Assembly (NCBI GenBank): GCA_033239525.1
Contig: BSYO01000038.1
Coordinates: 11,907,041 to 11,971,040 of the forward strand
DNA from: Nepenthes gracilis
Taxonomy: Eukaryota; Streptophyta; Magnoliopsida; Caryophyllales; Nepenthaceae
Reading direction: 5' to 3'
DNA: 64,000 nt
Of the stretch, positions 33,663 through 46,040 are shown in pieces (within the stretch, counting starts at the first letter, position 1; the number at the start of each line of letters is the position of its first letter). Below the pieces are notes generated by a model. The model saw only the letters and a list, made by a program, of their open reading frames with translations. It searched no databases and was not told the DNA's origin. The position numbers were made by a program, and so were the translations under genes.

Positions 33663-36334
33663 TGTGACGGAACGAGATTTTTTTTTTCAACATAGGATCT
33701 AGATGCCATCTAGGACCCATATACTTTTACACATAAGAAGTACAGCGGAAGTTAGTCTAACATCCTGCGGAAGTATTCATCTTCATTCCAAAATATTCAT
33801 TTCTGAGTACATAATCAAAATGTCTAATCATGAAAATCTATGAATCATAATCAAGTCATTACAAAGATATTCTCCCAAAATAAGCTTCCGAGTCTTTAAT
33901 AATTCTTCAGACAAACTCTAATCACTCCAACTCGTCAGGTACAAGCTCTAAAGTATCCTCTGTAGGGGAAAAACAGAAAACAGTGAGCCAATGCGCAACA
34001 AGCTACATGCAGATTTCCGTAAATATTTTTACTGTCAGGCGAATGCATAAATAATAATAAATAATATCGGATTAGAAAACTAATGTAACCAATGCAGGAA
34101 AAACCAGAACAGGACCATATGCAATGCTATAGTCAATACTTAGCCGGATGAAGGTCGAACAGAATATCAGAGCATAAAATGGAGTCAGTTTCATTATAAA
34201 AGTCTTCTTTTATTCTACTGCTTGCGGAGGGGGAATTAATTGAGGATATATTGTGTTTAGTCCACAAAATTCAAAGCCGATAACTGAACAGAAGTATCCC
34301 GTCTCGTGGGATTAGTGTGCCACCCGAAGGTAGGCTAAAATCTTATGCTTTCCTCCTATCCGTAACACCCCGAGGACAGGGGAGACCACAAATAGCTCCA
34401 TGGACAGAGTTCGTTTTCCTCCTGACCGTAACGCCCCGAGGACAGGGCGAACCATGATTAACTCCATGGACATAATTATCCTCGATTTCTACCATAAGGT
34501 TCTAAGGCATTGCCAGAGTTCCTTGGCTCCCAAAGGTTAAGATCGAAATTTGCTTATCTTATCACAAAACCAGATTCTTTTTCTCAGAAGTCGGAGTTCT
34601 TTTTCTTTCTTAAAAGTCGGAGTTCAAAAGTCGGAGTTCATTTCACATTAGGGCCATAGTTCTTTTTAAAAGAGGCCGGAGTACTTTTCGGACAGAGTGC
34701 CTTTAGGACTGAGTGCTTTTCAAACGGAGTGCTTTTCACTAAAAGGGACGGAGTGCTTTTTACTTAAAGGATTGAGTACTTTTAAAAGCCGAAGTTCATA
34801 AATCCGGAGTGCTTTTTACTCAAAAAGTCGGAGTGTTCAAAAGAAGCCGGAGTGCTCAAAAAGCCGGAGTTCCTTTTTTCTCAAAAAGCCGGAGTGCTCA
34901 AAAAGTCAGAGTGCTTTTTCTTAAAAGTGAGCACTCAAAAGGTGGAGTGCAACAAAGCTTGATTCTAAAAGCCGGAGTGCTTTTTACTCAAAGGATGGAG
35001 TACTTTTAAAAGCCGAAGTTCATAAACCCGGAGTGCTTTTTACTGTAGGACGGAGTACTTTTAAAAGCCAAAGTTCATAAATCCAGAGTGCTCAAAAAGC
35101 CGGAGTCCAAAAAGCCGGAGTGATTTTTACTGAAGGATGGAGTATTTTTTACTCAAAGGACGGAGTACATTTTAAAAGCCAAAGTTCATAAAGCTGGAGT
35201 GCTTTTTACTGTAGGACGGAGTACTTTTAAAAGCCGAAGTTCATAAATCCGGAGTGCTCAAAAAGTCGGAGTCCAAAAAGCCGGAGTGCTTTTTACTGAA
35301 AGACGGAGTGCTTTTTACTCAAAGGACGGAGTACTTTTAAAAGCGAAGTTCATAAATCCGGAGTGCTTTTTACTGTAGGACGGAGTACTTTTAAAAGTCG
35401 AAGCTCATAAATCCGGAGTACTTTTTACTTGAAGGCGGAGTACTTTTAAAAGTCAAAGTTCATAAATTCGGAGTACTTTTATTATTTTTTACTGAAGGAC
35501 GGAGTGCTTTTTCATTATGAAAAAATTGAACTGATTCTTTATCAAAGAAAAACCGAACTTGATTTTATTAAGGAAAAACTAAACTTCTTTTAAGCATGCG
35601 GTTAACAGATATTCTTTTTTAATCAATGATCAGAATAAACATCGTACATACCGTAACATATACTCATTAAGAATCAGATATACTTGTAATGAAACATGTA
35701 TATACTTGCATTAAATCATGATCTTAAAAGTAGAGGGGAAGGTGTACAATTGCAAACGAGACTTAAAAAAAAGTAGTCGTCTGAAGTACACTTTGCAAAA
35801 AAACATGAACTTCAAAACAGAGCATGAACTTCAAAGCAGAGTATACTTGCAGTATTCTTAAAAATAGAACTTAATAAGTAGCGTCCGAAGTAGCTTGCCT
35901 GAGAGTTGATTCCTAGATTTTTACCGTCTTGAAGCTTTTTCCCGTCACTCTCTTCCTTCTGCTTGCCTGTGCATCAACCAGTGCAGGGTTTATATAGAGG
36001 AGGGGTTTGGTGGGGTAAGTAGGGTAAGTTACTTACTCCCGTACTTCTCTTCAGAGGGTAGCTGGAGTAACTACGTTGATTTACTTCCTTCATTTGGTCG
36101 CCGCCTAGTTGGATTCTAACAATAAAGTTTATTTTTGTCTTTAGTTACCATTAGTTCATTTTAGACCAACCGCTCGGCCCACTCCGCTGCTGGCCAACCC
36201 CTTTTTGGGCCGTTTGTGATTCTGAAGGGCCAATCTTTATTCACAAAGGAAGCCGGGCTTGATTACAAGGCCGGATTGGATTTTTATGTATGCAGGCTGG
36301 TCAACATATTAATTTTTTTTTTTTAGATCTCACA
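33663..36334 (-). repeat. 5' LTR of the chromovirus
   Basis: 2672 bases, same ends as the left LTR, about 190 bases shorter mainly because the internal minisatellite (34570-35510) is shorter. By element sense, transcription would start in this LTR and run toward lower coordinates. A minus-strand TATATAAA at about 35990-35998 is a candidate TATA element. Confidence 0.94.
34570..35510. repeat. LTR-internal minisatellite, right LTR
   Basis: Counterpart of the array at 27040-28180, with the same GGAGTGCTTTTTACT / GGACGGAGTACTTTTAAAAG / GAAGTTCATAAATCC modules in a different arrangement. Here the roughly 55-base higher-order unit is clearer (for example 35030-35400). Confidence 0.88.
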
Positions 36335-37177
36335 AAATTGATGAGCACTTTGTTTTCCAATCATTTCCAATTAAGCACTCAACAAAGACTTTTTATAAAT
36401 TATGAGAAGATCAGGATGAGACATATTTTTGACTCTTTAGCCATCGGTAGTTTGATTTACGATGATGTTTTCACACAAAATATTATGCCTAATCTTTCAT
36501 ATTTATTATATTATACTATACATCATCATGTCATTTTATTATAGGTTCAAATAAGGGAATAAGAAATGGTTATTATAAAATTAATTCTTAATTCTGTGAG
36601 CAAAATTTCGATATTTGAAACCCCAACACTACTCATTTGCAAGTCCACCAATGTTACATAAGAGCCTCGCAAAGTAAAGAATCTTAATTTAATAATAACC
36701 TCCTTCATTTAAAAAAAGAGGGATAACGTAGAACTTTGGCATCATGAAGGTGGTGACATAATAGCCTTACATAATTTGCGGTGTGTTCATTTAATAAATT
36801 AATAAATTAAAATGTCAACGTCATTTCGCTTTCCATTTAACAAATTAATTTGGAGTCCTATCATCTGACCAAAAGCTCCACCAATTTTCTTATATTAACC
36901 TTTAGGGAACAAATGCTTGAGCAGTTTGGGGGGGGGGGAGAGATAATGTTGAAGCAAAGCCAATTTTTTATATGTAGCTTGTGAGATTAAGCAGTATTTC
37001 AAAATTAATAAAAAAAAATGAGGTTAATTTTACCCATTAAATATTTTAGGCCTAATTATGGCACGGCCAAACACTAAAAAGGATGCTAATTATGTCTAAA
37101 ATATTAAAATCGTATAAAAACATATACCGTAGTGGTAAGACACATAAGTACTATAAATCCCGATAGCGAGAAAAAAC
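36335..37177. other. Host segment between chromovirus and copia element
   Basis: No gene. Together with about 25613-26140 and 43222-43298 it forms one copy of a segment present again, uninterrupted, at 43299-45152. It contains a run of nine or ten G (about 36930) and AT-rich sequence. Compared with the second copy it lacks about 80 bases near 36800. Confidence 0.75.
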
Positions 37178-38410
37178 TGTTAGAATACATTACTTGTTTA
37201 AACCACGAGGAAATACGTAATAGATGATAGCAAATACACAATAAACAGCCATAAATAATAAAGGTACGATTTTTATGTGAAAAACTCCCTATGAAACGAG
37301 GATGAAAAACCACGGGATACAAAGTCTGAAATTTTTACTAGTAGCAGTTGATCGGTTACACAAACCCCAAATCATAAGAATCAAAATCAACTAGCTTTGT
37401 ACAACCCATACAATAATTATAAAAAGCAAGAGCAGATATAAAACCCAACAGATGTTCTTCTCAGCAGAAAGAACATCATACGTGTGATTACTGAAGACTG
37501 AAACTTGATTGAAAATCCAAACGGAGGCTTAAATCTTCCTCTTCTCCTTCTTCTCTCTCTTTTCTCTCTTTTTCTTCTCTGAAACGGCGCTCAAATTGAT
37601 TGGAATAACCTAAAAACGTAAAGTTGGCGTTTTATATAATAGGCGCGCGCTCGAGCACCCGTCGAGCGTGCATCGGGCGCAGGTACAACGGGCAGAATTT
37701 TTGAACGAATTTTTGCGTCCTCTATAAATATTGGACTTAGGTTTTTAAAACCCTAACATTCTGGAGAGATCATTTTCGTGCCTCCTTGAGAAGAAAGGCC
37801 TCTTATGCCTCATTGTTGTTGTACCTCTTGAGAAAACTAAACACTATATGATTGCCCTACATGCTCAAACAAGTTTTCTCCACAACCTTCTTTAACCATT
37901 GAAACTTTGCCTTCTACCATCGTTGGAGACGTTGGTTCGTGAAAAAGGAAACTCGTTCGTGATTGGCAATTCAAGTGGTTCGAGGGAAGATTGACGTGAA
38001 GATTGAAAGGTGTCCGGTTTCGTTACCGCGGGCAAATCCAAGGAGTTCCTGGGTAGGGATCACGTGACGGGAGTAAGTCGGCTAGGTTAGCGCGTCGTTA
38101 CCACCGGTCACGTAAGTTGATTTTATAGTGCATTGCTTCCCCGGCCGTCGAAACCCCGGTATTTTTTCGATACCGTGGGTATCGAGTTTCACTCGTCACC
38201 AAAATCGCGTCTTTATATTATTGCTTACGTATTTTGTTTACTGCGCATGATTATTAGTCTCGTATGCATCTAGTACTAAATATCTTTTACCTGTATTAGA
38301 TATTTATTTCTACTTCTTCCGCTACACTTTTAACAGGGACGAAACTTGATTGCTCACGATTAGCACAACGTGCTTTTTCAGCCCACATAGGAGTGACTCA
38401 TAACCCAACA
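37178..38410 (-). repeat. 3' LTR of the copia element, with a foreign or divergent block
   Basis: The first roughly 510 bases match the right LTR, including a CTTCTCTCTCTTTTCTC tract and GGCGCGCGCT. The last about 36 bases match again. Between them, about 37700-38370, the sequence is unrelated to the right LTR and contains its own TATAAATATT (about 37732) and a leader-like stretch. It looks like an inserted or recombined piece of another retroelement. Confidence 0.85.
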
Positions 38411-38423
38411 AACTTTCCCTCAC
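38411..38423 (-). other. Polypurine tract of the copia element
   Basis: Minus-strand GTGAGGGAAAGTT immediately precedes the 3' LTR boundary at 38410. Confidence 0.75.
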
Positions 38424-38459
38424 GACCGTGTGGGGCCATTCATTGTCATCCCGGCAATT

Positions 38460-40020
38460 TAACAGCAAGTTTCAAGCTTCCCTTTTTGTAATGCCTTTGT
38501 CATCATATCTGATCCATTCTCCTCAGTCCCGATCTTTTTCAGCACCAACGAGCCCGTGTCAATAACATACCGCACCCATTGATACCTCACATAGATATGC
38601 TTTGATTTGTGAAAAGGCGAGATTTTGCTAAGTTGAATCGCACTTTAATTATTGCAAAACAACACATATCGTTTCTGCTTGAGACCAAGTTCCCGAATGA
38701 ATTTCTTCATCCATAGCATCTCCTTGCTTGCCTCAGTAATAGCAATGAATTCTGGCTTCATAGTGAAGAGAGCAACATACCTTTGCAATCTCGATTGCCA
38801 AGAAACGCTCCTCCCGCAAACATGACTAAATATCCCAAAGTAGACTTCCGTGAGTCGACATCACCCGCCATATCTGCATTAGTATATCCAACTAGAAGGG
38901 GCACGTTGCTTCCAAGGCACAAACACTATTTAGAAGTTCATCGGAGATACTTCAGAATCCATTTTACTACGGACTAATGCTCCTTATCGGGATTTGACAA
39001 GAATCGACTGACAACTCTAACAACATAAGCTATATCTGGTCTCGTACATACCATGGCATACATTAGGCTATCCACGGCTGAAGAATAGGGTATGCCTTTC
39101 ATATATGTCTTTTCATCTTTGGTAGAAGGACATTGACAATTTGTTAACTTGAAGTGATTGGCCAACAGTGTGTTCACTGATTTTGACTTTTCCATATTGA
39201 AGCGTTGAAGCACTTTTTTTATATAACTCTCTTGCGACATCTATAGCTTCCTTGATTTGCGATCGTAAAAATTCTAATTTTCAGAATTTGCTTTGTCGGT
39301 TCCAAATCTTTCATAGCAAAGGACTTCCCAAGCTATCGCTTTAACTCCGTGATCCGAGAAACATTACGTCCAACAATCAGCATATCATCCACATAGAGCA
39401 AAAGAACAACAAAATCATCCTCTGAAAAGGTCTGAAAAAAAAACACAATGATCCGAGGTCGTCTTCTAATAGCCCTGATTTACCATGACAGATTCAAACT
39501 TTCTGTACCATTGCTTTGGTGCTTGTTTCAAGCCATACACACTCTTCTTGAGATGACACACTAAGTTCTCCTTTCCCTTGACAAGGAATCCCTTCGGTTT
39601 CTCCATGTAGATTTCTTCTTCAAGATCACGGTGAAAAAACGTCGTCCGCACATCCATCTGTTCTACCTCCAGGTCAAGAACAGCAGCCAACCTGAGCACT
39701 ACTCGGATAGAAGACATCTTTACCACTGGTACAAAAATCTCGTCAAAGTCTATACCCTTCCATTGATTGAAGCCCTTCACAACCAGTCTCGCTTTGTACC
39801 TCGGTTGTCAGCTATTTTTATCTGTCTTCAACCTGAAGACCCACTTGTTCTTCAATGCTTGTCTTCCCTTTAGCAGCCTCGTCAACTCAAACGTGTAATT
39901 TTCATGCAGCGATGCCATCTCTTCTCGCATAGCTTCCATCCACTCCGCCTTATACTCGTCCTCCATTGCTTCCTCAAAGTATTTAAGCTCTCCTCCGTCT
40001 GTGAGTAACACATACTCCTC
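38460..40020 (-). pseudogene. Copia reverse transcriptase and RNase H, broken
   Basis: RT begins at about 40000 with EAMREEMASLHENYTFEL (piece 39808-40011). It continues after a frameshift in 39466-39780 with KGFNQWKGIDFDEIF and QMDVRTTFFH, then KKSVYGLKQAPKQWYRKF. The catalytic box LLYVDDM is intact (39381-39401) but in another frame. RNase H starts in 38974-39240 (SQESYIKKVLQRF, PYSSAV, RPDIAY) and decays toward 38460. At least three frameshifts. Confidence 0.88.
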
Positions 40021-40062
40021 GGCTGACAGACGAGTGGAGGGTCTTCAATCTCTCATGGATCA

Positions 40063-41438
40063 TCAGAGTGGAGCAGTCTCAATAGGCTCGGCAGTATTAG
40101 GAGGAATAGCCTTATCCTCATCTCTATCGGGTACTGTAGTCTCGTAATCTTCTTCATCTTCAACAGTGCCTTGACTTTCACTCTTGATGACGAACAGTGT
40201 CGACGTAAGATTTGAAACACATGCCCGACTTTCATCATTCTTGGCTACAAATTCTGAACCTTTGTCGATATCCTCTATAGTCTCGTTCTCGACAAACACG
40301 ACATCCCTAGATCGAACCAACTTCTTCTCAATCGGATCATACAGTCGATACCCAAACTCATCTTCCCGTGGCAAGAAATATACACACGGTCTTTGACTCC
40401 GGTTTGGTCCTTTCATCTTTGGGAGCGTGAACAAAACCTTACATCCAAATACTCGCTAGTGATCGTAGGATACATCTTTTTCAGTGCATATCTTTTCAGA
40501 CACTTTTCCATTTAAAGTACCGTGCGGTGACAGATTGATGACATGAGCGACGGCCCTTAAGGCTTCCCCCGAAAACGAGCCAGGGAGTTCGCCTCCGAAA
40601 GTACACATTGTGCCCTCTCCATCAAGGTCCCATTCATCCGTTCGGCTACCCCATTCAGTTGCGGTGTCTTCGGTAGAGTCTTCTGATGGCGAATTCCATG
40701 AGAATGGCAATACTCATCAAACGCTCAGATGTACTCCCTACCATTATCACTTCGGATGTATTTCAGTTTCTTCCCCGTTTGCCTCTCAACCAAGGCGTGA
40801 AAATGTTTGAAGAATATGAAAGCCTGATCCTTCAATTTCAGCGGATACACTCATAATTTTCAAGAACAGTTATCAATGAATGTGACGAAGTAAAGTACTC
40901 CTCCAAGAGTTTTCACCTTGAATAGGCCACATAAGTCGGTGTGGACCAATTCAAGAAGATCAATCTTCCTTATAGATAAATTGCCATTGAATGAAATCCG
41001 TCGTTTCTTTCCAACCATGCAATGAGAACAAGTCTTCAGTTGAGCTGTTTTTACACCCCGAAGGTAATTTTTCTTAGCTAAACAGTTCAGACCCTTCTCA
41101 CCCACGTGACTCAACTGACGGTGCCACAAATCTAAAAGCTCCTCATCTCTAGCAATAGGCACATCTCCAGCGATAATTGAGGCTTGCAACACATACAAGT
41201 TGAAAACTTTTCTGTCCCGAGCTACAACTAGAAACCCTCTAGTCAGCTTCCATACTCTTGCGCAGAATGTTCTACAAAAGCCCTCATCATCAAGCTTGCC
41301 AGCCAAGATCAAATTCAATCGAATATCCGGGACATGTCTAACATCCTTCAACAGCAACTTGGTTCCATTATTTATGGTAAGACATACATCACCGTAGCCA
41401 GCAATACGGGACATACATTCGTTGCCCATTTTCAACAC
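40063..41438 (-). pseudogene. Copia GAG-pre-integrase and integrase, broken
   Basis: 41438-40860 carries the zinc-binding HHCC part (LWHRQLSHVG ... CSHCMVGKK) and the first catalytic Asp region (LVHTDLCG, VTFIDNCS). The central part around 40750-40850 is shifted. 40456-40710 holds the end of the core (VAHVINLSP, NGKVSEKI). 40063-40434 resembles the integrase C-terminal extension (YDPIEKKLVRSRDVVFVENE), typical of copia. Non-functional. Confidence 0.85.
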
Positions 41439-41477
41439 TTCGAAATCGTCAGGAGTGTATGATGTAAAGAATTTTTT

Positions 41478-42440
41478 CTATGATGTGACATGAAGTGAAG
41501 CACCACTATCCACCACCCAACTTGTCTCGAGATCAGCCAGATTTACCACATCATCCTTCTGACACACCAGCCAAAGATCACTCCCGGTAACAACAGTAGC
41601 TCTTTCTTCGAGTCTTGTCAGCCTTCTTCTCATTACTCTCAGCATTCTTTCCCTCGCTTTCACTTGTAACAATATTTCTTAATGTGTCCCTTCTTTCTAT
41701 AATGATGGAACTCGAGGTTCTGATACCTCGATCTGAATTTGCTTCGGCCCTTCTCTACTGGCTTAGGACCATGCCCTTTATTTCTTCCCCGTGACTCTGA
41801 GACTAATACTTTGGAGTGTGTAGAGGAAGTACCCTATGATCAACGTCTCATCTCTTCATTCAGCATTGCTCCCTTTGCTATCTCCAGAGTTACCACTCCG
41901 CTTGGAGCTGCATTGGCGACAGTAATCCTTACCACCTCCCAGGAGTCTAGTAAAGTAGTCAGAAGCCACAAACCCAATAGTTCATCATCGAATTTTATAC
42001 ACATGTCACTCAATTGATCAACATATCCTTGAAACTCATTTAAGTGATCGGTAATATACGAGCCCTCCTTATACCACACTTGCATAAGCTTCATCAAGTG
42101 AAATAATTTATTGTTATCGGTCTTTAAGGCATAAAGTGCTTCAAGTTTCTGCCATAAAGTCCTTACATGTGTCTCATTTCGAATGTGATTATATACATTA
42201 TCATCCACAAATTGCCTAATATAACCACAAACTTGTTCATACTTAAATGCCCAATCCTTCTCAGACTTTGATTCCAGTTTTTGCTATGAAAAAACTGAAT
42301 GATGCATCGATTTCACAAACAGCAAGTCCTTCATCTTGCTGCGCCAAATATCATAGTTCGTACCATTCAAATACATCATCTTATTTTCGACCTCTATCGA
42401 TTCAAACAAGTTACAATACTCAACACAAATCAAAATACTG
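41478..42440 (-). pseudogene. Copia gag and protease, broken
   Basis: Gag fragment 41840-42208 has the UBN2-type pattern of copia gag: HIRNETHVRTLWQKLEALY, then LMQVWYKEGSYITDHLNEF, then LLTTLLDSWE. The zinc knuckle is not recognisable at about 41680-41760. The protease remnant at 41478-41600 ends WVVDSGASLHVTS, with the catalytic Asp-Ser-Gly present. The frame from gag to protease is interrupted. Confidence 0.85.
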
Positions 42441-42446
42441 ATACCA
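42432..42446 (-). other. Primer binding site of the copia element
   Basis: Minus-strand TGGTATCAGTATTTT, two bases inside the 5' LTR. The first ten bases fit the initiator-Met tRNA end; the rest has diverged. Confidence 0.75.
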
Positions 42447-42448
42447 CT

Positions 42449-43221
42449 TGTTAGAATTAATTACTTGTTTAAATCACAAGGAAACATATAGTAGATGATA
42501 GCAAGCACATAATAAACAACCACAAATAATTAAGGCACGATTTTTACGTGAAAAACTCCCTATGAAACGAGGGAGAAAAACTACGGGACACAGAGTCCGA
42601 AATTTTTACTAACAGCAATTGATCGATTACACAAACCCCAAATCACAAAAATTAATATTAGCTAACTTTACACAACCTGTATAAGAATTATAAAGAGTAA
42701 GAGTAGAGTTAAAACCCGATAGATATTCTTCTTAGCAGCAAAAACATCGTACGTGTGATTACCGAAGACTTGAACTTGATTGAAAATCCAAACGGAGGCT
42801 TAAATATTCCTCTTCTCCTTCTTCTCTCTCTTTTCTCTCTCTTTGTTCTCTGGAACGGCGCTCAAACTGATTGGAATAACCTAAAAACGCAAAGTGCGCG
42901 TTTTATATAATAGGCGCGCGCTTGAGCACCCGTCAAGTGCGTATCAGGTACAGGCCCGCGCTAGAGCTCCATTCGGGCGCACAGCGAGCGGAATGCTACT
43001 GAAATTTTGGCTCGAGCGGCATTCAGGCAAGCCACGAAGGGGGCTTACTGGAATTTGCGGCTCGAACGACATTCATTGGCGAAAGCGGCAGGGTATCTTG
43101 AAATTTGCGGCTCGAGCGCCGATAAGCATTGGCTGATCCTTCCCATGCGGTAAGGATATTTATCTCCATCCGTCACATCAAGTGAGTATGGACCCACACG
43201 AGAGTGACCCATAACCCAACA
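42449..43221 (-). repeat. 5' LTR of the copia element
   Basis: 773 bases. Contains a GC-rich part (about 42890-43130) with several repeats of GCTCGAGCG-like blocks, absent from the other LTR where foreign sequence replaces it. Confidence 0.9.
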
Positions 43222-43298
43222 AAAACTAATATATACTTTTACAAATAATTACATTTGTGCCCTAATCAACTTTCCTCTCTGATGGATGGCGTTACCTT

Positions 43299-45152
43299 TG
43301 TGCAAACAGCTTTTTTCCGTAGTAATCTTGAAAAAAAATTTACATTGAGCAATTAAAGGATTTTCAAATTAAAAGGAATGAACATCTAATATACTACTTG
43401 AAGAAGAGTCGTTACAAGCTCAAACAAGCCCCTAAGTAATTATACAAGAAATTCAAGTCTCGATGGTGAGTTAAAACTATTGGATAACTATTTTAAATCA
43501 TTGTCTCTTTTTCAAAAGGACCTTAGAGTAGGATTTTGCCATCTATCTACTCGACGTGAATGGCATGCTTATTTGTAAGGCATAATATCTCTTGAATTAT
43601 TGACTTAAAGAAACAAATTTTCAATATAAGAATCTCATATAATCAAAAAGTAAAGAAGTTTTGGATTTCGCAATCCACCTACTCTATGTGAATGGCATGC
43701 TTGGTTGTGACAAATTATTGAATTAAATATGCAAACTCTTAATATAAGAATATCATATAATCAAAAAATAAAGACGTTTTGGATTTTTTTAAAAAATTAT
43801 GTTGAAAGGGTGCTCTAGTGCTTCAATATGAAAAAAATCCAAATTGATAAGCACTTTGTTTTCCAATCATTTCAAATTAAGCACTCAACAAAGACTTTTT
43901 ATAAATTACGAGAAGATCAGGATGGGACATATTTTTGACTCTTTAGCAAGCGGTAGTTTGATTTACGATGATGTTTTCACATAGAATATTATGCCTAATC
44001 TTTTATATTTATTATATTATATTATACATCATCATCATGTTATTTTATTACGGGTTCAAATAAAGGAATCGGAAACGGTTATTATAGTAACTAATTCTTA
44101 ATTCTGTGGGCAAAATTTTGATATTTGAAACCCCAACACTGCCCATTTGCAAGTCCACCAATGTCACATAAGAGCCTCGCAAAGTAAAGAATCTTAATTT
44201 AATAATAATCTCCTTCATTTAAAAAAAGCGGGATAAGGTAGAACTACGGCATCATGAAGGTGGCGACATAATAGCCTTACATAATTTGCGGTGTGTTCAT
44301 TTTTAACATGTCCTGCCTGTTCAGAAAAAAATTAGAGAATATCTAGTAATAATGTGGACGTCCATACAATTATTGATATTGAAAATTAAAATGTCAATGT
44401 CATTTCGCTTTCCATTTAATAAATTAATGTAGAGTCCTATCATCTCACCAAAAGCTCCACCAATTTTCTCATATTAACTTTTATGGAACAAATGCTTGAG
44501 CAGTTTCGGGGTATTTTTTTTGGGGGGGCGTGGGGAGAAAATATTGAAGCAAAGCCAATTTTTTATAAGTAGCTTGTGAGATTAAGCAGTATTTCAAAAT
44601 TAATTAAAAAAAAAATGATGTTAGTTTTACCCATTAAATATTTTAGGCCTAATTATGGCATGGTCAGATATTAAATAGGATGCTAATTATGTCCGAAGTA
44701 TTTAAATCGTATAAAAAATATATACCGTAGTGGCAAGACACATAAGTACTATAAATCCCGACAATGAGTAAAAACTAATATATACTTTTACAAATAATTA
44801 TATCTTCTTATAATAAAATGATATCTTTCATGTGCTTTACAATATTTAATGTACTAGTTTATTTTTCTAATTCCCTACTTGCTCGACTCAATAACTTTTT
44901 TAAAATCAATAAATTTGACATGTACTACCCGACTTTCTTATTTGACTGTTATTTAGAATTTGGTTAATTATGGAGTTGGTCTATTTAATTATAAAATGAT
45001 ATAATTTTATTCTTTTGAATTTTGGTTTGAATAACTAAAAGTCGATGCCGTACCTTAACAGCGTTAGCATATAAAGCCACAGCTGCTGCTTCTAATTGTC
45101 AAAATAACCGTCTCCGTGCCCTTATCAACTTTCCTCTCTGATGGACGGCGTT
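43299..45152. repeat. Second, TE-free copy of the host segment (preserved empty sites)
   Basis: Starts with the same decayed copia RT piece as 25613-26140 (plus strand; the active-site box now reads LLDVNGML). It continues without interruption through the positions where the chromovirus (about 43846) and the copia element (about 44770) inserted in the first copy. It ends at GATGGACGGCGTTACCTTTG (about 45152). The first copy ends at the equivalent motif (about 43278-43298), so the two are in tandem. 43860-45152 has no gene. Confidence 0.85.
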
Positions 45153-46040
45153 ACCTTTGTTTTTCCTTTCTTTAGAAATAAATAAATAATGAAACACCTT
45201 TCTCTATATTTATTAGGACTACCAAATTATTTTTATTTAGTCTAAGTCAATGGTAGAGCCGGGCACGTCTCCATGTTTGTCATAAATGGATGAACAATAC
45301 TCATATTTATGATTATGAATTGTGTCAATATTCTATTTGAGACGATAATAATATTTTAAGGTTAAAAAATATTTCATTTTATTAGTAATCAGTTTTTAAT
45401 ATGATCAAATCAGAGTGCTTCGGTGGGAGGGGGGAATAACAGCGTCGTTGGAGGTGCCGACATCTAGCAAATGTGGCCGACAACTAGAAATATGAGGCTG
45501 AGATGAGCCGTCCAACAGCGGATGGGGCAACCTAGAGCACCATCGGCCGGCGATTGGTACTGAGTCGAGGGATCATGGGCCTCCATGGTATCTTCAGGTA
45601 AAATTATTAGTAAAGATATTAATAATTATTATTAAGCAGTAAATGAGTTTTAAAAAATAATTTCTGATCTTAAAATTATCTTTTGTTACATTGTTTTTCT
45701 ATATGCCAAGCACCCAAAAAATAAATAAAAAATATTTTTAATAAATAAATGAATCTTTAAATTAAGGGAACGAGTTGGCATCGTAATATCATAATCAGTG
45801 AGGTAATTTGTAGACCAATGAAGGGCAGTAGGTCCCTCCAATTAGGGGCACATGAGGTCAATCACTGTCCTGGTTACGTACATGTAGACGATCGATATGA
45901 AAGTTACTTTGGTCACCTCTTAAGATGAGTTTTGTGTAAAACTATTCGTTTTTAAAATAAATATTTTTTTATAACTTTGTAATAATTTTAAGTTAATAAT
46001 ATAATATCACATTATTTTAGATAATTTTGACCGATTGCTT
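45153..46040. other. Intergenic, no gene seen
   Basis: AT-rich, with one GC-richer island (about 45415-45595) that has no open frame of note. It borders duplicon B2 at 46041. Confidence 0.6.

Larger units (their letters stand above)
26141..36334 (-). mobile_element. Ty3/gypsy chromovirus (Tekay/Del-like), complete but inactive
   Basis: Structurally complete element on the minus strand. LTRs are 33663-36334 (5' by element sense) and 26141-28998 (3'), bounded by TGTGA...TCACA inverted ends. The target-site duplication AAATT (26136-26140 and 36335-36339) is perfect. The PBS is complementary to initiator-Met tRNA, and a polypurine tract precedes the 3' LTR. Internal order is gag, protease, RT, RNase H, integrase, chromodomain, as in chromoviruses. 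At least four lesions break the polyprotein, and the integrase catalytic Glu is replaced. The paralogous empty site is present near 43846. LTR divergence (substitutions plus array-length difference) indicates an old insertion. Confidence 0.95.
37178..43221 (-). mobile_element. Ty1/copia retrotransposon (Tnt1/Tork-like), decayed
   Basis: Minus-strand element with LTRs 42449-43221 (5' by element sense, 773 bases) and 37178-38410 (3', 1233 bases), ends TGTTAG...CCCAACA. The target-site duplication AAAAC (37173-37177 and 43222-43226) is perfect. The PBS matches initiator-Met tRNA in its first ten bases (TGGTATCAGT...), and a polypurine tract abuts the 3' LTR. Domain order gag, protease, integrase, RT, RNase H is diagnostic of copia. 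Multiple frameshifts and stops make it non-autonomous. The empty target is preserved at about 44770. Confidence 0.93.

Noticed and set aside
26141..36334. Possibility that the long 911-residue frame is an active host gene
   Set aside because: It has gag-protease-RT-RNase H order and sits between matched LTRs with PBS and polypurine tract; it is a broken retrotransposon polyprotein.
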